DNA from: Nitratireductor sp. XY-223
GTDB lineage: Bacteria > Pseudomonadota > Alphaproteobacteria > Rhizobiales > Rhizobiaceae
NCBI RefSeq assembly: GCF_004959855.1
Contig: NZ_SPNT01000007.1
Location: forward strand, 186,001-250,000
Reading direction: 5' to 3'
Length of the DNA: 64,000 nucleotides
The first letter of the stretch is position 1. Each line of letters opens with the position of its first letter. Both the position numbers and the translations under genes were made by a program. The notes beneath the pieces are model-generated. The model ran no database searches and was not told the DNA's origin. It saw only the letters and a program-made list of their open reading frames with translations. This document shows positions 1 to 7,900 of the stretch, one piece after another.

Positions 1-968
1 CCGTGGAAGACGATGTCGACGCACTGGGCGAGCCCGCCGACTGGCTGGCGGAGCGCAAATGGGACGGCATCCGCGGACAGGTGATCGTGCGCAACGGCGA
101 GGTCTTCGTCTGGTCGCGCGGCGAGGAACTGGTGACGGACCGGTTCCCGGAGTTCCATGCGCTGGCGGAGCTGTTGCCCGACGGTACGGTCCTCGACGGC
201 GAAATCCTGCCGTGGCGCGACGGCCGACCCATGGATTTCCAGTCCCTGCAGACCCGCATCGGGCGCAAGACGGTCGGCAAGAAGCTGCTGAAGGACGCGC
301 CGGTCATCCTCATGGCCTATGACGTCATGGAGGACCGGGGCGTCGATATCAGGGAAATCCCTTTTGAGACACGCCGGGCGCGCCTGGAGGAGATCGTCGC
401 AGACGCGGCCGCGCCGGTGCTGCACCTGTCTCCGATGCTGGAATTCGATGACTGGCAGTCCCTGTCGGCCGAACGCGAACAGTCGCGCGCCCATGCCAGC
501 GAAGGCCTGATGCTGAAACGCAGGAGCAGCGTCTACCATACAGGACGGCGCAAGGGCGACTGGTTCAAGTGGAAGGTCGATCCGATGACCGTGGATGCGG
601 TGATGATCTATGCCCAGCGCGGGCATGGCCGGCGTGCCAACCTCTACACCGATTTCACCTTCGCCGTGTGGAAGGACGGCGAGCTGGTGCCCTTCACAAA
701 GGCCTATTCGGGTCTGACCGATGCGGAATTCAACGAGATCACCAACTGGGTGCGGCGCAACACGCTGGAGCGGTTCGGGCCGGTGCGGCGCGTCACACCG
801 GTCCTGGTGTTCGAGATCGCCTTTGAAGGCATTCAGAACAGCAAGCGCCACAAGTCAGGCATTGCGCTGCGCTTTCCGCGCATGCGGCGATGGCGCCGCG
901 ACAAGCCCGCCGACGAGGCCGGCACCATCGAAGAGCTGTTCGGGTTTCTTGAGGCAAATGCCGGCTGA
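1..968 (+). CDS. ATP-dependent DNA ligase, C-terminal part (5' end outside window)
   Basis: The visible part carries the nucleotidyltransferase signature of ATP-dependent DNA ligases. The adenylation motif is ERKWDGIR (Lys near residue 19 of the visible part), followed by DGEIL, then SEGLMLKR (motif IV) and WFKWKVD (motif V), and an OB-fold region to the stop. The whole adenylation domain is present, but an N-terminal domain of roughly 200 residues expected for the rhizobial (cisplatin-response type) ligases of about 540 aa must lie upstream. The GTG at base 3 in the ORF track is therefore not the true start. It ends 11 bp before the convergent dehydrogenase gene. Family assignment is firm; the subfamily is inferred. 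Confidence 0.9.
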   Translation, partial: VEDDVDALGEPADWLAERKWDGIRGQVIVRNGEVFVWSRGEELVTDRFPEFHALAELLPDGTVLDGEILPWRDGRPMDFQSLQTRIGRKTVGKKLLKDAPVILMAYDVMEDRGVDIREIPFETRRARLEEIVADAAAPVLHLSPMLEFDDWQSLSAEREQSRAHASEGLMLKRRSSVYHTGRRKGDWFKWKVDPMTVDAVMIYAQRGHGRRANLYTDFTFAVWKDGELVPFTKAYSGLTDAEFNEITNWVRRNTLERFGPVRRVTPVLVFEIAFEGIQNSKRHKSGIALRFPRMRRWRRDKPADEAGTIEELFGFLEANAG

Positions 969-979
969 TGGCATCCGGC

Positions 980-2095
980 TCAATCCGGCAACCGCCGCAC
1001 CGACCCGATATCCGTTTCCCGTCCCGTGCGCGCGGATTCGATGGCGCTGAACGCGAGGGCCAGGCTCCGGAGGTTTCCCGAAGCCGCGTTCAGCGGCTCC
1101 CGATCCTCCTCGATGGCACAGAGCAACTCGCCCATGGCGCCCCGGAATCCGTCGTTGAACCACTGCCCAACCAGTTCGGGAGCGGCCCAGCCTGCTTCCG
1201 TCGTCAGTGTGACCCGTTGCTGGCCGAGGTCGGGGCCGGTGCTCATCAGGCTGCCCTCGGTTCCGGCGATGTAGGTCGTGTCCTGCGGCCCGAAACGCGT
1301 TGCGGCATCGAAAACCAGCGAGGCCTGGCCGTCGTCCAGCCGTACCAGGCACTCGGCCAGCAAAGGCGGCGCCGCCTGCTGGTCCGGCGCGCGCGCATTC
1401 ATCGCGAACACGGAACGCGCGCGCTCGCCCGCAATGCTCACAAGGAAATCGAACCAGTGGATGGCGAAATCATAGAAGACCAGGTCGTCGATCGCCTCGA
1501 ATGCCGTGCCCTTGATCCAGCTGTGATCCCAGTGAATGCCGATATGACAGCTTATCAGGTCGCCGATGATACCGGTCCTCACGGCCTCGCGCATATAGGA
1601 AAGATGGGGCGCCCAGCGGCCGTTCTGGTTGACCGCCAACCTGACACCGTTTTCGCCGGCAAGGCGCACAAGCCGCTCTCCGGTATCGAGATCAAGCACG
1701 AAAGGTTTCTGCGAAAGCACGTTCTTGCCGGCCGCCAGTGCGCTTTCGACGAGCGCCACGCGTTCGGCCGGATGGGGGGTGATATCGACCACCTCGATGG
1801 CGGGATCGGTCAGCACGTCATCGTAACTGTCGGAGGCGATGGCTTCGGGAAAGAACTCGTCGCGCCGGGCAACGGCATGGGCAAGGGTGCGGCTGCAGAT
1901 GATGGCGACATCGAAACCGGCCGTCCGGTAAGCGTCCAGATGCGAGGCGGAAATCCCGCCCGCACCGACAAGGGCGATGCGCGGGCGATAGTCCGACGGG
2001 CGCGGCGGGCGGTAGGCGAGCTCCGGCGCCGCCACCTGCTCCGCCTTCGCTGCGGTCAGGGCATAGGTATCTGTATCGGTCATGTTGTCGGTCAC
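980..2095 (-). CDS. Gfo/Idh/MocA family NAD(P)-dependent oxidoreductase
   Basis: This 371-aa protein has an N-terminal Rossmann fold (VGAGGISASH near residue 47) and the C-terminal alpha/beta domain of the Gfo/Idh/MocA family. That family oxidises or reduces sugars, inositols and amino-inositols. The usual EKP motif reads QKP (VLSQKPF), keeping the Lys. It is the last gene of the 6670-980 operon. The GTG start at 2095 overlaps the preceding stop by 4 bp (GTGA); an in-frame ATG at 2083 is the alternative start. Pairing with a second Gfo/Idh gene and a MocDEF-like oxygenase suggests a cyclitol or methylated sugar substrate, which is inference. Confidence 0.9.
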   Translation of the reverse strand: MTDNMTDTDTYALTAAKAEQVAAPELAYRPPRPSDYRPRIALVGAGGISASHLDAYRTAGFDVAIICSRTLAHAVARRDEFFPEAIASDSYDDVLTDPAIEVVDITPHPAERVALVESALAAGKNVLSQKPFVLDLDTGERLVRLAGENGVRLAVNQNGRWAPHLSYMREAVRTGIIGDLISCHIGIHWDHSWIKGTAFEAIDDLVFYDFAIHWFDFLVSIAGERARSVFAMNARAPDQQAAPPLLAECLVRLDDGQASLVFDAATRFGPQDTTYIAGTEGSLMSTGPDLGQQRVTLTTEAGWAAPELVGQWFNDGFRGAMGELLCAIEEDREPLNAASGNLRSLALAFSAIESARTGRETDIGSVRRLPD

Positions 2096-3168
2096 GGCAC
2101 CAGCCCCAGCGTGCGTTTTTGCTCAGCCGACAGCGCGGCGGTATCGACGATGCGCTGCGCATCGAGGCACAGGGCCGGATCGAGCGGACCGCCGACCGGC
2201 TCGTCGCGCTCGAGGCAGCCGAGCACATATTCGATCGGCCCGCGCCGGCCGGGCGGCAGCGCGTCGACCGGAACGGGCGTCGGCTCCGGCTTGTCCCGGG
2301 TCTGCACGGTGACATGGTCCTCGTAGTCGTAGCTGGCGATCGTGCCTTCCGATCCGACCACGACGAAACCGCATTTCGGCTGCGGCTGTATGGTCCAGGG
2401 ATCGGTGAAAGTGCCCCAGCGCGTCTCCATCTTCGAAAGGCCGTGCGGATAGCGGCAGACGGTGACCGAGTGCTGGTCGACCTCGATGCCGGGCGTCTCG
2501 TCGACGACCGAGGTGACCTCGATCGGAATCCGGCCGTTCTGGAACCAGGTGCCGAGCGTCGCCCCGTAGCCGAGATAGTCCAGCAGGCTGCCGCCGCCGG
2601 AAGCGCGCTTGTACCACCACGATTCCGGCTTCAGCCGCTCCACCTCCTCGGCACTGACCTCCACCTTGTCGGCCAGGTGATAGAGCGGCCCGCGGTTGCC
2701 GTCGTAAAAATGCACCTCGACGAGATCGCCGATGACGCCCTCGTCGATCAGCCGCTTGCATGTGACATGGCTCTCGACCCAGGCAAGCGGCCAGTTGATC
2801 GCCATCTTCATGCCCGTGCCTTCCATGGCGGCGAGCATACGGCGGGCATCGGCAACGGACGCCGCGAAGGGTTTCTCGACCAGGATGTGAACCCGGTGCC
2901 TTGCCAGTTGCTCGACATGGTCGGCGTGCTCGGCGGTTGCGGCGCAAAGGATCGCGAGATCAGGCTTCGTTTGCTCCACACAGGTATCGAGATCGGTGAA
3001 GACCCGCTCCTCTGGGATCGAGAAATCGGCGATCGCCTGGGCCATCCGCTCGCGCGACTTGTCGTAAACGCCGACAATTTCCGCATCCGGATGGTCAAAG
3101 ACCTGGCGCAGCAGATCGCCCATGTGCATGTGATCGAAATTGATGCCCGCAACCCGCCATTTGGTCAT
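2092..3168 (-). CDS. Gfo/Idh/MocA family oxidoreductase
   Basis: This 358-aa protein has a Gfo/Idh/MocA fold with the EKP motif intact (ILVEKPF). Its N terminus is unusual: the first beta strand leads into GINFDHMHMG instead of a canonical GxGxxG loop, a His-containing variant I associate with a subset of the family. The ATG has a strong GGGGAGGA ribosome-binding site. It is the fifth gene of the operon, 33 bp after the PanB-fold gene, and is translationally coupled to the next dehydrogenase. It probably oxidises a ring hydroxyl or reduces a keto sugar; the exact substrate cannot be read from sequence. Confidence 0.88.
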   Translation of the reverse strand: MTKWRVAGINFDHMHMGDLLRQVFDHPDAEIVGVYDKSRERMAQAIADFSIPEERVFTDLDTCVEQTKPDLAILCAATAEHADHVEQLARHRVHILVEKPFAASVADARRMLAAMEGTGMKMAINWPLAWVESHVTCKRLIDEGVIGDLVEVHFYDGNRGPLYHLADKVEVSAEEVERLKPESWWYKRASGGGSLLDYLGYGATLGTWFQNGRIPIEVTSVVDETPGIEVDQHSVTVCRYPHGLSKMETRWGTFTDPWTIQPQPKCGFVVVGSEGTIASYDYEDHVTVQTRDKPEPTPVPVDALPPGRRGPIEYVLGCLERDEPVGGPLDPALCLDAQRIVDTAALSAEQKRTLGLVP

Positions 3169-3201
3169 TGTTCCTCCCCGGTGACCGGAGCCACCTCAGT
3201 A

Positions 3202-4008
3202 TTATGGTGTCGAAGCGTCGATCGTCTCCAGAAACCGTGAAAGTTCCTGTTCGTCCATTTCAACCAGATGGTTCTTTTCGGGAAATGTCCGGTCGGCGAC
3301 GTCCCGCGCATAGTCGCGAAACGCGGCGATGCGCTCGTTCTGAAGTCGCTTCTGCTGTGCAAAGAAATCCCGGTAAACTTTTGAATGCTTTGGATAATGT
3401 CCGTCGTGGCTGCCGAGGACATCGCAGGCAAAGAGATACTGGGCGTCGCACCCGGCGCCCGCACCCATGGAGATCATCAGCATGGATGTGCGTTTCGAGA
3501 TCGCTTCGGCGACGGCCGGCGGCACCACCTCGATTTCTGCCGCGAATGCGCCCGCCTCTTCCAGCGCCCTTGTCTGCCCCATGACCATCAAGGCGCTGTC
3601 GCAGGTCTTGCCGACGGCCTTGAATCCGCCGGTCCAGGTGCGGCGCGACGGGATGAGGCCGACATGGCCGACCACGGGTATCCCCTCGTCGCGCAGGCGC
3701 CTGACGATTGGCAGGCTGGCGCCGCAGTAAACGGCATTGGCTCCAGCGCTGAGCAGCCTGAAGGAAATGCGAAGATAGTCTTCCTCGGTGACGAAGAGGC
3801 CCGGCTCGAGCCCGCCGACGACAAAGGGCGACGGACAAACCTCGCGAAAGCCGGCCTGGGTGATCAGTTCCGGCGGAACCGACAGCATGTCGATCCTGGC
3901 CTCGTGCGCGGCAGCGGCCTCGTCGAGGCTCTCCACCCGCAGTTTGGTGAGCTGCCGCCGGCCCTTGAGGGCCAGGATATCGGCGACTGTCGGTGCGGCG
4001 TCGTGCAT
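3202..4008 (-). CDS. PanB-fold (ketopantoate hydroxymethyltransferase-like) protein, degenerate active site
   Basis: This 268-aa protein aligns by eye along the whole PanB family: GHVGLIP (114-120), EEAGAF, the general-base Glu region EIEVVP (E160), GAGAGCDAQ (182-190) and PKHSKVY. However, the metal-binding GDS loop reads SVPPE (43-47), the second Asp region reads GLEPG, and the VKLEGG Lys/Glu segment reads VYCGAS (93-98). The Mg-binding Asp residues and substrate Lys of true ketopantoate hydroxymethyltransferase are therefore absent. It sits between the ferredoxin reductase and two dehydrogenases, so a role in oxygenase-linked catabolism is more likely than pantothenate synthesis. The RBS is GGGGAG. 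Confidence 0.78.
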   Translation of the reverse strand: MHDAAPTVADILALKGRRQLTKLRVESLDEAAAAHEARIDMLSVPPELITQAGFREVCPSPFVVGGLEPGLFVTEEDYLRISFRLLSAGANAVYCGASLPIVRRLRDEGIPVVGHVGLIPSRRTWTGGFKAVGKTCDSALMVMGQTRALEEAGAFAAEIEVVPPAVAEAISKRTSMLMISMGAGAGCDAQYLFACDVLGSHDGHYPKHSKVYRDFFAQQKRLQNERIAAFRDYARDVADRTFPEKNHLVEMDEQELSRFLETIDASTP

Positions 4009-4018
4009 CGCGGCTCCC

Positions 4019-5239
4019 CTATGCGGCCAGCAGCGTCTTGAGGCGCCGCCCGGTGGCGGCGAGTGCGGCAGGATCCGGCGTCGCGTTCCTTGCGATCAGC
4101 ATCTGCGCGACCCGCATGTCGCGCGCAAGATCCGACAGTTTCCCGAGGGCCGCGGCGCCGACGAGCCGGCCGCCGTGGTCAAGGTGGAACTGCAGCTGCG
4201 TCTCGTCGGTCAAGATGCGCTCGACCATCGTTTCGCCGAGATCGGGCAGCCCGGCAATCTGCAGATGAAGGTCATACTGCTCCGACCAGAACCACGGGAC
4301 GATGCTTTGCCGCTCATCGGCACCCGCCATGTTGCGCCCGGCCAGCGCGCCCTGCTCGCGGGCGACCTGCCAGCTTTCGAAACGCATCGGCTTGTCGCTG
4401 AATTGCGGATGGATGCTCGCGGCGCAGTCGCCGCAGGCATAGATCGAGGGATCCGAGGTGCGCAGCCTGTCATCGGTGACGATGCCGTTGTCGATCCGCA
4501 ATCCGGCCTTTCGGGCAAGCGCGGTTTCGGGTTCCGCGCCGACACCGCAAACGACGACGTCACCGGAAATGCGCTCGCCATTGTCGAGGATGACGGCCCT
4601 TCTCTCGATACGGCTGAGTGCCGTCCCGAAATGGAAGAGGACGCCGCGACGGGCGTGTTCCAGGCGGATCCGTTCGGCAAGGGCGGACGGCACCGCGCGG
4701 GCGAGCAGCCGTTCCCGGCTTTCCAGAAGCGTAACCCGCCCGCCGAGCTTCACGGCGCTGGCTGCGAGTTCCAGGCCGATGAAACCGCCGCCAACAATGA
4801 TCGCGTGGCCGCCGGCGCCAAGCAGGTGCCGCAACGCCCAGGCATCCTCGAACGAACGCAATGTCAGGGCATATTCGCTGCCCGGCACCTTGAGCAGCCG
4901 TGCCCGCGCCCCGGTCGCCAGCAACAGATTCTCATAAGGTACCGATCCCCCGGACTGGAGCCGGATCAGCTTTCGCTCGGGGCTGATTTCGGCGACCCGG
5001 GTGTTCGGTCTCAGGATAACTCCGAGTTCGGCGAAGCGCTTTGCCTCCGCGCTTGTCCTGGTTCTGGGCGGTTCGGTGTCCGTCAGCAGTTCCTTGGACA
5101 ATGGCGGCCGCTCATAGGGTCCGTGCCGCTCTTCGCCGAACAGCGTGATCGGGCCGGCCCAGCCGGCCTCGCGCAGCGCGACCGCCGCGCAGCCGCCCGC
5201 CTCCCCCGATCCGATGATGATCATTGCCGGTTGTTCCAT
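4019..5239 (-). CDS. FAD-dependent ferredoxin reductase (MocF-like)
   Basis: This 406-aa protein is a pyridine nucleotide-disulphide oxidoreductase of the rubredoxin/ferredoxin reductase type. It has an N-terminal FAD loop (IIGSGEAGG), a second NAD(P)H-binding GGGFIGLELAA near residue 150, and ACGDCA near 268 closing the flavin site. It would pass electrons from NAD(P)H to the Rieske ferredoxin encoded 3 bp upstream, which in turn feeds the membrane oxygenase encoded before it. This matches the reductase component of the rhizopine MocDEF arrangement. It starts at ATG 5239 in a near-overlap with the ferredoxin stop. Confidence 0.9.
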   Translation of the reverse strand: MEQPAMIIIGSGEAGGCAAVALREAGWAGPITLFGEERHGPYERPPLSKELLTDTEPPRTRTSAEAKRFAELGVILRPNTRVAEISPERKLIRLQSGGSVPYENLLLATGARARLLKVPGSEYALTLRSFEDAWALRHLLGAGGHAIIVGGGFIGLELAASAVKLGGRVTLLESRERLLARAVPSALAERIRLEHARRGVLFHFGTALSRIERRAVILDNGERISGDVVVCGVGAEPETALARKAGLRIDNGIVTDDRLRTSDPSIYACGDCAASIHPQFSDKPMRFESWQVAREQGALAGRNMAGADERQSIVPWFWSEQYDLHLQIAGLPDLGETMVERILTDETQLQFHLDHGGRLVGAAALGKLSDLARDMRVAQMLIARNATPDPAALAATGRRLKTLLAA

Positions 5240-5242
5240 CGT

Positions 5243-5560
5243 TCAGTCCGCTTTGATGAACACGCGACCGTCGCGTATCTCGGTCTCGTAGGTTTTCAGG
5301 TCAATGCAGGCCGGCGCGCCCTTTGCCTTGCCGCTGGTGAAATCGAACCGGCCATTGTGCTTCGGACACTCGATGATGGTGTCCATGACCAGCCCGTCGC
5401 ACAGATGCACCTTTTCGTGCGTGCACAGGCCGTCCGTGCAGAAATACCGGTCGTCCAGCGTGCGGTAGAGCGCGTAGGCCTGGCCGCCATGCTCAAATCC
5501 GATAACGTCTTCTTCCTCGATGTCGTCGAGCGCACAGGCGTCGATCCAACGCTCCTCCAA
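5243..5560 (-). CDS. Rieske-type [2Fe-2S] ferredoxin (MocE-like)
   Basis: This 105-aa soluble Rieske ferredoxin has both cluster-binding motifs: C46-T-H48 (LCTHEK) and C65-P-K-H68 (ECPKHNG). Length and motifs fit the MocE/bacterial small Rieske ferredoxins that shuttle electrons to oxygenases. The start is a TTG at 5560 preceded by GGGAGG at good spacing; there is no ATG nearby that would retain the fold. It lies between the oxygenase and reductase genes and should bridge them electronically. Confidence 0.92.
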   Translation of the reverse strand: MEERWIDACALDDIEEEDVIGFEHGGQAYALYRTLDDRYFCTDGLCTHEKVHLCDGLVMDTIIECPKHNGRFDFTSGKAKGAPACIDLKTYETEIRDGRVFIKAD

Positions 5561-5590
5561 GCCAGCCTCCCTCTTTGTTTCCGGCCCTTC

Positions 5591-6670
5591 TTATTCGGCC
5601 GGTTTGAATTGCGTGCCGTGATTGTACGGCACGGCCTTGGCGCCTTCCGGCAGGACCCTTTCGACAAAATAGGACGGATCGCGCACCTGCCTCAGAAGCG
5701 TCGGGATGATTTCCCGATAGGCGGCGATGGTGCTCGGATAGGGCTCCGGGCAATCGTCCTTGATGAGCTCATGGAGCCGCGGCAGCGCGTGATAGGGCAC
5801 CATCGGAAACATGTGATGCTCGATGTGGTAGTTCATGTTCCAGTAGAGGAACCGGAAGACCGGATTCATATAGATGGTGCGCGAATTCAGCCGGTGATCG
5901 AGCACGTCCTCGGCAAGCCCGGCGTGCTGGGTAACGCCGAAGAACACGGTCAGGAATCCGCCATAGATCGTCGGCAGGCCGATCAGCATCGCCGGGAGGA
6001 TCGATTGCATGACGAGGCAAGCAAGGGCGACGGCCGCCAGGATCGCCAGATAGATGCGGGCGATCAGATAGACCTTCCAGCGCTCCATTTCGGGCACGAA
6101 GGCCTTTTCCTGGTCGCTCATCCGCCCGCCTGCGTGCATGAGGAGCGCCCGCACCGTGTTGAAGCTGCTGCGGATGGCGAGAAGGTTGAGCAGCAGTGTT
6201 TTGATATCGGGCGGCCGCGGCGCGATGATCTCCGGGTCGCGCCCGACAATAATCGTGTCGGTATGATGGCGCGTGTGGCTCCAGCGCCAGATGGTCGGCT
6301 CCCGGAAGATCATGAAGCTCGCGACATAATAGAGCGCGTCGTTCATCCAGCGGGTGCGGAAGGCGGTGCCGTGACCCGTCTCGTGCCAGCGGCTGTCGGA
6401 GGACGAGCCATAAAGGACGCCGTAGACCAGGAAGAACGGCACGCACCACCAGGTGCCCCAGAAGTAGACGCCGCCCGCGCCCGACAGCACCAGGGCGGCG
6501 ATCCAGATCGCCGTGTCGCGCAGCGCCGGACCGTCCGAGCGGCGCATCAGGCCCTTCATCGTCTTGCGGTCGATGGAGCAAGAGTACCACTCCGCAGAGG
6601 CCAGGCCGTTTTTCTCGGCCAGCTCGCTGTCGCGTCCCACAAGGCTGTAATCGCGCGGCGTCGGTTCCAT
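5591..6670 (-). CDS. Membrane di-iron oxygenase, fatty-acid desaturase fold (MocD-like)
   Basis: This 359-aa membrane protein has the three His boxes of the desaturase/hydroxylase superfamily: HETGH (96-100), HTRHH (132-136) and HIEHH (282-286). Hydrophobic stretches lie around residues 55-85 and 155-230. Rhizopine MocD belongs to this fold and works with MocE and MocF in removing an O-methyl group; the following two genes encode exactly those partner types. By analogy it hydroxylates a small substrate, perhaps an O-methyl cyclitol, rather than a lipid. It is the first gene of the operon, read from the regulatory region shared with the LacI gene. Confidence 0.88.
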   Translation of the reverse strand: MEPTPRDYSLVGRDSELAEKNGLASAEWYSCSIDRKTMKGLMRRSDGPALRDTAIWIAALVLSGAGGVYFWGTWWCVPFFLVYGVLYGSSSDSRWHETGHGTAFRTRWMNDALYYVASFMIFREPTIWRWSHTRHHTDTIIVGRDPEIIAPRPPDIKTLLLNLLAIRSSFNTVRALLMHAGGRMSDQEKAFVPEMERWKVYLIARIYLAILAAVALACLVMQSILPAMLIGLPTIYGGFLTVFFGVTQHAGLAEDVLDHRLNSRTIYMNPVFRFLYWNMNYHIEHHMFPMVPYHALPRLHELIKDDCPEPYPSTIAAYREIIPTLLRQVRDPSYFVERVLPEGAKAVPYNHGTQFKPAE

Positions 6671-6685
6671 CGGTGCCTATCGTCG

Positions 6686-6697
6686 CCTCAATTTGAT
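6686..6697. promoter_or_regulatory. Putative operator copy 1 (CCTCAATTTGAT)
   Basis: This is a 12-bp element with near-palindromic core TCAATTTGA. It is repeated exactly at 6759-6770 and approximately at 6810-6822. It falls in the predicted leader of the oxygenase operon mRNA, where a bound repressor would block transcription. Confidence 0.4.
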
Positions 6698-6758
6698 GCC
6701 AACTGCGTTAGCTAAGGACCGATTTTGAAGCGTGTCAAGAATAATTGATGCAACTAGT

Positions 6759-6770
6759 CCTCAATTTGAT
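6759..6770. promoter_or_regulatory. Putative operator copy 2 (CCTCAATTTGAT)
   Basis: This is an exact repeat of the 6686 element, 73 bp away (about seven helical turns). It lies just upstream of the minus-strand TTGACA box, so the pair flanks the likely promoter and could support looping. Confidence 0.4.
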
Positions 6771-6809
6771 CTGGAATTCGCAACAATAGTGATGATTCTC
6801 CAATAATTA

Positions 6810-6822
6810 CCTCATTTTGAGG
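6810..6822. promoter_or_regulatory. Putative operator copy 3, palindrome CCTCATTTTGAGG
   Basis: CCTCA and TGAGG form a perfect 5-bp inverted repeat around TTT, related to the two CCTCAATTTGAT copies. It lies about 60 bp before the LacI gene start and could mediate autoregulation. Confidence 0.4.
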
Positions 6823-6883
6823 TTATCAAGCGTAGAGAAATGCGCTAATACGGTTTGCAGCAAGGAACTGCGGAGGTTTTCGT

Positions 6884-7900
6884 TTGGCAGCGCGACGCCC
6901 GAGACTGAGGGAGATTTCGGAGAAGGCCGGCGTCTCAAAGGCGACCGTCGACCGGGTCATCAACAACCGGGCCGGCGTGCAGGAGCATACACGGCGGCAT
7001 GTGCTGTCCGTCGCGGCGGAACTGGCGGGCGAGAGTCCCGATGCGCGGGCCGACGCAATCACCCTGGACTTCGTCATTCCAGACAGCCGCAACGCGTTCA
7101 TGTCGCAGTTGATCGACGAGCTGGAGGCCCATGCGCGCCGCCGCAAGGATGTGCGGGTTGCCATTCATCACCTGGCGAATATCGATGCCGAGGACGTTGC
7201 CGCCACCCTGGACCGCCTTGCCGAAACCAGCACCGCCATCGGACTGATCGCGCTCGACCATCACAGGGTGCGCGCGACCGTGCGCCGGCTGTGCGAGCGC
7301 GGCATTGCTATCGCGACGATCGCATCCGACATCAGAAACGTTCCGCGGACCTTTTATGCCGGCGTCGACAACCGGGCGGCCGGGCGGCTGGCCGGCCACC
7401 TGACCGGGCGACTGCTGTGCAAGGAGACGGCAAATGTGGCGCTGATCCTCGGCGCGCGCGCCTATCACGGCCACGAGGAACGGGAGATGGGATTTCGCAG
7501 CGTGCTGCGCGAACGTTTCAGCGGCCTGACAATCGTTGCGGAACGCGAGATCCACGAGAATGTGGATATCGCTTACCGGGAAACCGCCGCCATCCTCAAA
7601 GCGCAGCCGGACCTTGACGCCATCTACTGTATCGGAGCCGGCCAGCCCGGCGTCGCACGGGCATTGATTGACAATGGCCGCGCCGGTTCGGTCGTTTTCG
7701 TTGCCCATGGCCTGTCGGCCGACACGCGCGGCTATCTGATGGACGGCGTCATGGACGCCGTCATCGACGAGGATACTTCGGTTATCGCCGAACAGGTGAT
7801 CGAGAGGCTTGTCGCCGGGCAGAACGGCCTCGCGCCGGAACGGATGCCGGCCATTCGCATCCAGGCGATCTTTCCCGAGAACATTCCGGTGGAGCCATGA
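6884..7900 (+). CDS. LacI family transcriptional regulator
   Basis: This 338-aa protein has an N-terminal LacI helix-turn-helix (LREISEKAGVSKATVDRVIN, residues 6-25) with hinge, then a periplasmic-binding-protein-like effector domain typical of sugar-sensing repressors. The start is TTG at 6884, preceded by GGAGG with a 7-nt spacer; no ATG fits better. It overlaps the next gene by 4 bp (ATGA). Divergent placement makes it the likely repressor of the oxygenase operon and possibly the ribose-type importer. The effector domain is most like ribose/cyclitol-binding folds, so a sugar or cyclitol inducer is plausible. Confidence 0.9.
   Translation: MAARRPRLREISEKAGVSKATVDRVINNRAGVQEHTRRHVLSVAAELAGESPDARADAITLDFVIPDSRNAFMSQLIDELEAHARRRKDVRVAIHHLANIDAEDVAATLDRLAETSTAIGLIALDHHRVRATVRRLCERGIAIATIASDIRNVPRTFYAGVDNRAAGRLAGHLTGRLLCKETANVALILGARAYHGHEEREMGFRSVLRERFSGLTIVAEREIHENVDIAYRETAAILKAQPDLDAIYCIGAGQPGVARALIDNGRAGSVVFVAHGLSADTRGYLMDGVMDAVIDEDTSVIAEQVIERLVAGQNGLAPERMPAIRIQAIFPENIPVEP

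Larger units (their letters stand above)
6671..6883. promoter_or_regulatory. Divergent control region between oxygenase operon and LacI gene
   Basis: This 213-bp AT-rich gap separates two divergent transcription units. It contains a perfect TTGACA on the minus strand (plus 6733-6738) well placed for the oxygenase operon, though the matching -10 is weak. Three related elements lie across it: CCTCAATTTGAT at 6686 and 6759, and the palindrome CCTCATTTTGAGG at 6810. These are good operator candidates for the adjacent LacI-family repressor or another regulator. No coding ORF is supported here. Confidence 0.6.

Noticed and set aside
3202-4008. Pantothenate biosynthesis panB
   Set aside because: Metal-binding and substrate residues are missing and the gene sits in a catabolic operon without panC.
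3788-6715. A 975-codon open frame on the plus strand
   Set aside because: It lies antisense to four well-recognised minus-strand genes (reductase, ferredoxin, oxygenase and part of the PanB-fold gene). Its translation shows no domain and the long opening is a GC-rich codon artefact.
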